32,843 nt of DNA from Deltaproteobacteria bacterium (lineage in GTDB: Bacteria > Myxococcota_A > UBA9042). The position numbers and the translations under genes are program-made. The stretch covers positions 1-32,843 of the forward strand of contig VGRO01000046.1 in assembly GCA_016875335.1 (NCBI GenBank), written 5' to 3'. Under the pieces are notes generated by a model. That model was not told the origin of the DNA, made no database searches, and worked only from the letters and a program-made list of their open reading frames with translations. Positions 27,163 to 32,843 of this stretch are shown here, piece after piece (position 1 is the stretch's first letter; each line of letters begins with the position of its first letter).

Positions 27163-28058
27163 ACGACGGCGCCCTGCCCTCTGCGTGGGCCGCCGACTAC
27201 CCATTCGCCGCGCACTGGTTCGACCGCGGCGGCGGCGTGCGCATGCACTACCTCGACGAGGGCACCGGGCGTGCAGTCGTGATGCTGCACGGCAACCCGA
27301 CGTGGTCGTTCTACTACCGCAAGCTGGTGCTGGCGCTGCGCGACACCCACCGCTGCCTCGTTCCCGACCACGTAGGCATGGGCCGCAGCGACAAGCCGGG
27401 CGACGACCGCTATGCCTACACGCTGTCCCAGCGCGTGGCCGATTTTGGCGCCTGGATCGACATGCTGGCCCTGCCCGAGCCCCTGGTGCTCGTGGTCCAC
27501 GATTGGGGCGGCATGATCGGTATGGCCTGGGCGGCCGCGCACCCCGACCGCATCGCCAAACTGGTCATCCTGAACACAGCCGCGTTTGGCCTGCCGGCGA
27601 CCAAAAGGTTTCCGTGGCCGCTGGCACTGACCCGCACTGCGCTCGGCGCCCTGCTGGTGCGCGGCTTGAACGGCTTTGCGTGGACGGCGACCTGGGCGGC
27701 GATGGCGCGCACCAAGATGCCGGCCCACGTCGCGGCGGGGTACACGTGGCCCTACGGGTCGTGGGCGGACCGCGTCGCTACGTTGCGGTTCGTCCAGGAC
27801 ATTCCGTTGCGGCTTGGCGACCCGGGGTTTGACATCGTCCAGGCGACCGCCGACCGATTGGGCGTCTTCGCGAAAACTCCGGCGCTGGTCGTATGGGGCG
27901 GCAAGGACTGGGTTTTTGACGATCATTTCCTGGCCGAGTGGAGGCGCCGGCTGCCCCATGCCGTCGTGCGCCGCCTCGCCGACGCGGGCCACTACGTGCT
28001 GGAAGACGCCGCCGAAGAGGTGGTCCCCGCCGTGGTGTCGTTCGTGCGGAGCGAATGA
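27159..28058 (+). CDS. oleB: OleB, beta-lactone decarboxylase
   Basis: This 299-residue alpha/beta hydrolase of the haloalkane-dehalogenase type removes CO2 from the beta-lactone made by OleC to give the cis-olefin. The oxyanion motif HGNPTWSFYYRKL is at 44-56, the nucleophile D115 is in HDWGG, the acid is probably in WGGKDWVFDD and the histidine is in DAGHYVLED. An aspartate rather than serine nucleophile is the family hallmark and agrees with OleB. GTG 27159 overlaps the oleA stop by four bases. It is a stand-alone gene here, not fused to oleC as in some actinobacteria. Confidence 0.93.
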   Translation: MNDGALPSAWAADYPFAAHWFDRGGGVRMHYLDEGTGRAVVMLHGNPTWSFYYRKLVLALRDTHRCLVPDHVGMGRSDKPGDDRYAYTLSQRVADFGAWIDMLALPEPLVLVVHDWGGMIGMAWAAAHPDRIAKLVILNTAAFGLPATKRFPWPLALTRTALGALLVRGLNGFAWTATWAAMARTKMPAHVAAGYTWPYGSWADRVATLRFVQDIPLRLGDPGFDIVQATADRLGVFAKTPALVVWGGKDWVFDDHFLAEWRRRLPHAVVRRLADAGHYVLEDAAEEVVPAVVSFVRSE

Positions 28059-28061
28059 GCC

Positions 28062-29711
28062 ATGGCGTGCAACATCGCGGCCTTCCTGCCCGAACAGGCC
28101 CGCCGACAGCCGGACGCCCTGGCGCTCGTGGTTCCCGCGGGTCGCGGCAAGGACGGCCGGCGCAGCTACCGCACCTGCAGCAACCGTCAACTCGATGACC
28201 GCAGCGACCGCATCGCCCGCGGACTGCTGGCGTACGGGCTCTGCCGCGGCGACCGCGCCGTGCTGATGGTGACGCCGGGCGAGTCGTTCTTTGCCCTGAC
28301 GTTTGCGCTTTTCAAGGCCGGCATCGTGCCCGTGCTGGTGGACCCGGGTCTGGGCATCGCGCAACTGGACCAGTGCATCGGCGAGGCGGAGCCCATTGCC
28401 TTCATCGGCGTGGCCAAGGCGCACCTGGCGCGCGCGCTGCTCGGTTGGGGACGGCACACGCTGCAGATCCTGGTGTCGGTCGATTCGGTGCTCGGGTGGG
28501 GCGGCGCGACCTTGGCCGAAATCGAGGCGCTGGGCGAAACAGGCGACCCGGTGCTCGCCGACACCGGCCCCGACGACTTGGCCGCTGTGCTTTTCACCAG
28601 CGGCAGCACTGGCCCCGCCAAAGGCGTGGAATATCTGCACCGCCATTTCGTCGCGCAAGTCGAGTGCATCCGCGCGATGTATGGTATCGAACCCGGCGAA
28701 ATCGACCTGCCGACGTTTCCACTGTTTGCATTGTTCGATCCGGCACTTGACATGACGACCGTCGTGCCTTCCATGGACTTTACAAGGCCGGCCGGCGTGG
28801 ACCCGGCGATGCTCGCGGAGCTCATCGACGACTGGCGCGTGACCAACGTCTTCGGCTCGCCCGCGCTGCTGGCCACTGTGGCGGCGCATGGCGTGCCCAA
28901 CGGCGTGCGCTGGCCGACCGTGCGGCGGGTGCTGTCGGCCGGGGCCCCGGTGCCGTGGCGGGTGCTCGACGCCATGCACCGCATTCTGCCCGCCGACGCC
29001 CAAGTGTTCACGCCATACGGCGCCACCGAGAGCCTGCCGGTCGCCAGCATCGGCAGCCGCGAAGTCCTTGCGCACACGCGGCAACGGACCGAGGCCGGCG
29101 GCGGCGTGTGCGTGGGTCGGCCACCCGAAGGCGTGCAGGTGCGGGTCATTGCCATCGACGACGGCCCGCTGCCGACCTGGGATCGCGCGAGCGAACTGCG
29201 TGCCGGAGAGATCGGCGAGCTGTGCGTGTACAGCCCGACCACCACGCGGGCGTATTTCGGCCGGCCCAACGCCACTGCGCTCGCCAAAATCGACCGCGAC
29301 GGCCAGACGTGGCACCGCATGGGCGACGTCGGGTACTTCGACGACCAGGGGCAGCTCTGGTATTGCGGCCGCAAGGGCCACCGGGTCGAGTTGTCTGGCC
29401 GCACCCTGCACACGGCACCCGTGGAAGAAATCTTCAATACGCATGCATCTTTGCGTCGGTCTGCATTGGTGGGCGTGCTGCGGTCCGGTCGGGTCGTGCC
29501 GGTGGTGTGCATCGAATTGCGGCCAGATGCCCCTGTGCGCGGCAAGCCGCTTGCGGCAGACCTGGCTGCGCTCGCCGACCGCCACGACACCACCTGCGGC
29601 ATTGACACGTTTCTCGAACACCCGGGGTTCCCGGTCGATGTCCGGCACAACGCCAAGATCGGCCGCGAGAAGCTGGCGGTGTGGGCCCAGGCCAGGCTCG
29701 GATGGCGCTAG
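28062..29711 (+). CDS. oleC: OleC, beta-lactone synthetase
   Basis: This 549-residue adenylate-forming enzyme activates the beta-hydroxy acid from OleD with ATP and closes the beta-lactone. The P-loop TSGSTGPAKGVEY (179-191), the YGATESLP motif, and the hinge/C-domain GDVGYFDDQGQLWYCGRKGHRV are all clear. VLVDPGLGIAQLDQCIGEAEP and the substrate-binding region near MDFTRPA resemble known OleC. ATG 28062 lies 3 bases after the oleB stop. It overlaps oleD by 10 bases. Alternative acyl-CoA synthetase activity is unlikely given the complete ole context. Confidence 0.94.
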   Translation: MACNIAAFLPEQARRQPDALALVVPAGRGKDGRRSYRTCSNRQLDDRSDRIARGLLAYGLCRGDRAVLMVTPGESFFALTFALFKAGIVPVLVDPGLGIAQLDQCIGEAEPIAFIGVAKAHLARALLGWGRHTLQILVSVDSVLGWGGATLAEIEALGETGDPVLADTGPDDLAAVLFTSGSTGPAKGVEYLHRHFVAQVECIRAMYGIEPGEIDLPTFPLFALFDPALDMTTVVPSMDFTRPAGVDPAMLAELIDDWRVTNVFGSPALLATVAAHGVPNGVRWPTVRRVLSAGAPVPWRVLDAMHRILPADAQVFTPYGATESLPVASIGSREVLAHTRQRTEAGGGVCVGRPPEGVQVRVIAIDDGPLPTWDRASELRAGEIGELCVYSPTTTRAYFGRPNATALAKIDRDGQTWHRMGDVGYFDDQGQLWYCGRKGHRVELSGRTLHTAPVEEIFNTHASLRRSALVGVLRSGRVVPVVCIELRPDAPVRGKPLAADLAALADRHDTTCGIDTFLEHPGFPVDVRHNAKIGREKLAVWAQARLGWR

Positions 29712-30748
29712 TCGTCGTCACCGGGGCCAGTGGCTTCTTGGGGGGAGCGCTCGCGCGCGCCTTGCTTGGGCGTGGCGACAAGATCCGTTGCGTGCAGCGC
29801 TCAGCCGCACCCGAACTGCGCGCCTTGGGCGCCGAAGTCGTGCAGTGTGACCTCTCCGGCGACCCTGCCGCCGTGGCGCGCGCCTTCGCCGGAGCCGAGG
29901 CCGTGCTACATGTCGCCGCAAAGGCCGGGGTGTGGGGGCCGGCGCGCGTTTTCGAAGCCGCCAACTTCACGGCGACCGCCCAGGTCATCGAAGGCTGCAA
30001 GGCCAACGCCATCGGCAAGTTGGTCTACACCAGCACGCCCTCAGTCGTGCACGCGGGCGGCGATGTCGAAGGCGTGGACGAAGCAGCCCCGCTGCACCCC
30101 GATCCGAGGTCAGCGTATGCGGTGTCCAAGGCTGCCGCGGAGACCCTGGTGCGCGCCGCCAACGGGCCGGACCTCGCGACGGTGGCCCTGCGCCCGCACC
30201 TGATTTGGGGTCCCGCGGACACCCAGCTGACGGCGCGCATCATTGCGCGCGCACGCGCCGGCCGCTTGCGTCTGGTTGGCGGCGGGCTCAAGGTCATCGA
30301 CGCCACCTACGTCGACAACGCCGTCGAAGCCCACCTGCTGGCCCTGGACCGACTGGGAGTCGGCGCTGCATGTGCCGGCAAAGCCTATTTCGTGGCCAAC
30401 GGCGAGCCGATGCCGCAGCGCGACCTCGTCAACGGCATCCTCGGCGCCGCCGGGCTGCCGCCGTGCCAAAGCTCCATCGCGCCGTGGGCCGCCTACGCCG
30501 CGGGGGCGACGCTGGAGGTCGTGTGGCGGCTGCTGCGGCGCCAGGACGAGCCGCTGTTGACGCGCTTTGTTGCGCGCCAGTTGGCGACGGCGCACTGGTA
30601 CCGGCTGGACGCGGTGCGGCGCGACCTGGGCTATCAGGGCAAGGTGACAACCGCGGAAGGGCTGACGCGGCTCGCAGCGTGGTTTGGGGCCAGTACCCTG
30701 CCGGGATGCGGGTCTTCCAGGTCGCTCGGCTACCGCACGTACAAGTAG
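29702..30748 (+). CDS. oleD: OleD, NADPH-dependent 2-alkyl-3-ketoacid reductase
   Basis: This 348-residue extended short-chain dehydrogenase reduces the ketoacid from OleA to the beta-hydroxy acid. The dinucleotide motif TGASGFLGG is at 7-15, the catalytic YxxxK is Y139/K143 (SAYAVSK), and VYTSTPSVVHAGGDVEGVDE is the characteristic active-site loop shared with 3-beta-hydroxysteroid dehydrogenases and OleD. ATG 29702 lies inside the end of oleC. The last 19 bases overlap the convergent P-domain/fibrinogen-like gene; the tail (SLGYRTYK) is read from the sequence encoding that gene's C-terminus. Confidence 0.93.
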   Translation: MALVVVTGASGFLGGALARALLGRGDKIRCVQRSAAPELRALGAEVVQCDLSGDPAAVARAFAGAEAVLHVAAKAGVWGPARVFEAANFTATAQVIEGCKANAIGKLVYTSTPSVVHAGGDVEGVDEAAPLHPDPRSAYAVSKAAAETLVRAANGPDLATVALRPHLIWGPADTQLTARIIARARAGRLRLVGGGLKVIDATYVDNAVEAHLLALDRLGVGAACAGKAYFVANGEPMPQRDLVNGILGAAGLPPCQSSIAPWAAYAAGATLEVVWRLLRRQDEPLLTRFVARQLATAHWYRLDAVRRDLGYQGKVTTAEGLTRLAAWFGASTLPGCGSSRSLGYRTYK

Positions 30749-32643
30749 CCGCTGCGGTGCCAGCCCTCGGGCGAGTTGTAGCAACCACTCCAGTCGGCCT
30801 TGTAGTTTCCGTTGTTGTACCCGGTGGCGATCGAGTAGATGATGTGCGGGCTGTGGTAGTTGTGGTCGCCGAGGTTGCAGCAGCCCTCGTCGGTGCCGCT
30901 GTACGTCGGTCCCCCATAGGTCATGGACCACGTCATCTTCTTGTTGCCAACCTTGGCTGTCGTATCGAAATTGGCGATGTTGTCAATCTTGCCAAAGCGG
31001 TGCGGGCTGGTGTTGCCGCAGCTCAGCCAGAACTGGTCGGTGTACAGCGCCTTGATGGCGGCGTCGCTGAGCTTGGCGCAACCGCTCTGGCCGGGTGAGG
31101 TCAGGCCGCCCACCGCGTTGGCGTCGATGTGGCACCACGACCCGCCCACCATGCGCGCCGCCAGGGTCCAACCGCTACCGTTGTTGGTCATGTCGCAGTA
31201 GGTCTGCACGGCTGGCTGCCCCGGGGGCGCGACCCAGTAGATGGCGTCTTTGCTGCCGGGCACCTTGTCGAGGATGTCCTTGCACGACGTGCCCGGGTTG
31301 TCGGCGGTGCCCACGCCTTGGATGGCCAGCGCGAACCAGCCCTTGCCGTTGCAGATGTAGAGCGCCTTGTCCTTGGAATTGGCGTAGGTGTAGCCGAAGT
31401 TGGCGGCGCTGCAGCCGAACGGGTGGCTTGCGGCGACCGGGTACTGGAAACCACCCTGCGCCTGCAAGACACCAGTCGCCGCCACTTTCTTGGTCGACAG
31501 CGTGCCGACCTCGATGGACCATGCGTTGAGCTTGCCGTCCTTGCCACCGAAGGTGCCGGCCAGGTCGGCCACTTGCAAAGACCAGATGCCCTTGGCGTTC
31601 TTGCCGATCCACGGCGCAAGGTCGCCGGCCACCAGCTTGTCGCCGGCCTTGAACGTCGCCTTGATGGCCGTGCCGCTGCCGCCCTGGTCGTGCAGCTTGT
31701 ACGACGCCCCGGTCGGGTCGAAAAGCGTGACCCGCAGCTTGCTGATGTCGCTATTGACGATGTCGATGGTCACCGCGAGCGACTCGGCCAACCCGAAGTC
31801 CGGTACGTCGATGGCATCGGTCACCCCGGCCGGAAAGGCGTCGGCGATGTCGATCGGCGCCTTCGGGCTGGCGGCAACTTCCTTGAACTGGTTGGTCAAG
31901 AGGCCGTTGCTGATTTCGTCGAGGCCGTCCTTGGGCAGGTTGGCGACGCTGACGCCCCCATCCGCGCACTCCAAGCTGCCGTCGGCCTTGAACCCCTTGA
32001 CCAATAGACCCGTGCCGCACGCGGCGCCCACCTTGGGCAGCACGGGCAGACCGAGAAGGTCCTTGTACTGTCCGGTTGCGGCGACGTCAGCCAGCTGCGG
32101 CAGGTTCGCCAGGTCCTTGTAGTTGCCCGACGCGGCGACCTTGGCCAGCGCCGACGCTTGCACGAAGTTGGCGAGGTCGGTCGACTTGGCGAACTCGGCC
32201 AACAGCTTTGCGTCGATGTGCGCGGCGCCGATGCAGCCGGTGCAATCCACAGCTTCGGCCTTTGCGGCGCGCAAGGCGTAGGCGACCGCTCCCAGCGTCT
32301 TGCGCGGCAATTCCGGGTCGTTGCCCACCGCGACGCCAAGCCACGCTTCGGACAGTGCCGCCAACGCGCTCTGCGGAATCGGGTTGACGGCGCCGAGCGC
32401 TGCCGCGAACTGCCCGCCCTTGACCGTGACGACGATCGGCCCCTCTTTCCACGCGCTCGCGCCGCCCTGGGCTTGGCCGTAGAGCGCAAAGGTCAGGGCG
32501 TAGTCGCCGTCCACGGCCGATCCACCGCCGGCCGCAACGATGGCGCCAGCCACGGCCAACTGGTTCGGCACGGCCGCTTGGGCCGCGGTTGCGATCACGA
32601 CGGGCGCGGAAAGGAGGGCGAAGATGCGGATCAGGCGGTGCAT
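30730..32643 (-). CDS. Secreted P-domain and fibrinogen-like protein
   Basis: This 637-residue exported protein has a signal peptide (1-23). An N-terminal region follows (about 30-150), then a repeat-like stretch with SGNYKDLANLPQL and TGQYKDLLGLPVL (about 171-200), which resembles GNYxDLxNxP repeats of phage tail fibres. A P-type beta domain comes next (about 260-385; LAVTIDIVNSDISKLRVTLFDPTG, LVAGDLAPWIGKNAKGIWSLQVADLAGT). The C-terminus (about 450-637) is fibrinogen-related: SCKDILD, QTYCDMTNNGSGWTLAARM and several paired cysteines. These parts suggest a surface or secreted adhesin or carbohydrate binder. ATG 32643 has AAGGAAA about ten bases upstream. The end overlaps oleD convergently. 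Confidence 0.82.
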   Translation of the reverse strand: MHRLIRIFALLSAPVVIATAAQAAVPNQLAVAGAIVAAGGGSAVDGDYALTFALYGQAQGGASAWKEGPIVVTVKGGQFAAALGAVNPIPQSALAALSEAWLGVAVGNDPELPRKTLGAVAYALRAAKAEAVDCTGCIGAAHIDAKLLAEFAKSTDLANFVQASALAKVAASGNYKDLANLPQLADVAATGQYKDLLGLPVLPKVGAACGTGLLVKGFKADGSLECADGGVSVANLPKDGLDEISNGLLTNQFKEVAASPKAPIDIADAFPAGVTDAIDVPDFGLAESLAVTIDIVNSDISKLRVTLFDPTGASYKLHDQGGSGTAIKATFKAGDKLVAGDLAPWIGKNAKGIWSLQVADLAGTFGGKDGKLNAWSIEVGTLSTKKVAATGVLQAQGGFQYPVAASHPFGCSAANFGYTYANSKDKALYICNGKGWFALAIQGVGTADNPGTSCKDILDKVPGSKDAIYWVAPPGQPAVQTYCDMTNNGSGWTLAARMVGGSWCHIDANAVGGLTSPGQSGCAKLSDAAIKALYTDQFWLSCGNTSPHRFGKIDNIANFDTTAKVGNKKMTWSMTYGGPTYSGTDEGCCNLGDHNYHSPHIIYSIATGYNNGNYKADWSGCYNSPEGWHRSGYLYVR

Positions 32644-32843
32644 GGCGCGGGTTTCCTTGCGGCGACGGCCGTTGCAGCGATTATCGACGCCGCGAGCGGC
32701 AGGCGCAAGCGCGTCTGACCCCCAGAATCCACCGCCCCGCGCCGGCCAGCCGCGGAGCGGCGGTGCCGGCGCCTTTTTTCGCCTCCACGCCGTGCCCGGC
32801 AGCGCCCGGCGGACCTTTTTTGCCCCCCGGTTTTGCCGCCCCC
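32644..32843. other. Upstream region of the fibrinogen-like gene, no gene seen
   Basis: The last 200 bases hold the 5' region of the minus-strand secreted protein and no credible gene. On the + strand GCCGC-GGA-GCGGC (32749-32761) and GGTGCCGGCGCC (32762-32773) precede T6 (32774-32779), and a second T6 lies at 32815-32820. They resemble terminators of an unseen + gene, but none ends here; alternatively they are A tracts in the promoter of the minus-strand gene. Confidence 0.3.

Noticed and set aside
27012-29648. 878-codon open frame on the minus strand opposite oleBC
   Set aside because: Composition is Arg/His/Gln-rich shadow sequence of two clearly real genes.
32749-32820. Rho-independent terminators with T6 tracts on the + strand
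   Set aside because: No + strand gene ends upstream; the stems are short and the region is the promoter side of a minus-strand gene.

Overview
The window is high-GC chromosomal DNA with dense genes on both strands, many GTG or TTG starts and 4-base stop/start overlaps. The gene set (complete oleABCD, a cysteine-rich secreted protein, a P-domain/fibrinogen-like exoprotein, an OPT transporter, a response-regulator cyclase, TPR proteins) fits a Myxococcota-like (former Deltaproteobacteria) organism. That placement is inference; no rRNA, tRNA or other taxonomic marker is present.

Left part (1-4441): the 3' end of a cysteine-rich exported protein is followed by three genes of the nitrogenase superfamily on the + strand. 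They encode a NifD/E-like subunit, a NifK/N-like subunit overlapping it by 8 bases, and 112 bases later a NifH-like ATPase. The reductase keeps its P-loop and both cluster cysteines. The D-like subunit has three cluster-type cysteines, but the K-like subunit appears to have only two, and the residue aligning with the FeMo-cofactor cysteine of NifD appears to be proline. No nif, bch, cfb or mar accessory gene lies nearby. This looks like an uncharacterised nitrogenase-like enzyme and is the main find.

Middle (4442-16588): a DUF1517-type membrane protein, an OPT-family transporter, and a decayed signalling locus. In that locus an Fnr/Crp-type N-terminus is fused out of frame to a broken PAS/hybrid histidine kinase, which is translationally coupled to a response-regulator/adenylate-cyclase gene. 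On the minus strand follows a complete modABC molybdate transporter with 4-base overlaps. Then come an alpha/beta hydrolase (+) and a minus-strand pair, a TPR lipoprotein-like gene and a NodB-type deacetylase.

Right part (16692-32843): lon, a TPR protein and an M20 peptidase lie on the minus strand. Divergent from them, with an Fnr-type palindrome between, are a Tat-lipoprotein flavin amine oxidase and a DsbA-like protein without CXXC. A HlyIII-family membrane protein (-) is separated from oleABCD (+, long-chain olefin synthesis) by 451 bases that contain a 199-base element with perfect 15-base terminal inverted repeats. A P-domain/fibrinogen-like secreted protein (-) converges on oleD with a 19-base overlap.

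Two Fnr-like palindromes, a family of 24-base motifs (TCAG-N4-CTGAACAAT followed by a G or C run) and a homopolymer frameshift in the cyclase gene are further sequence signals outside simple gene content.
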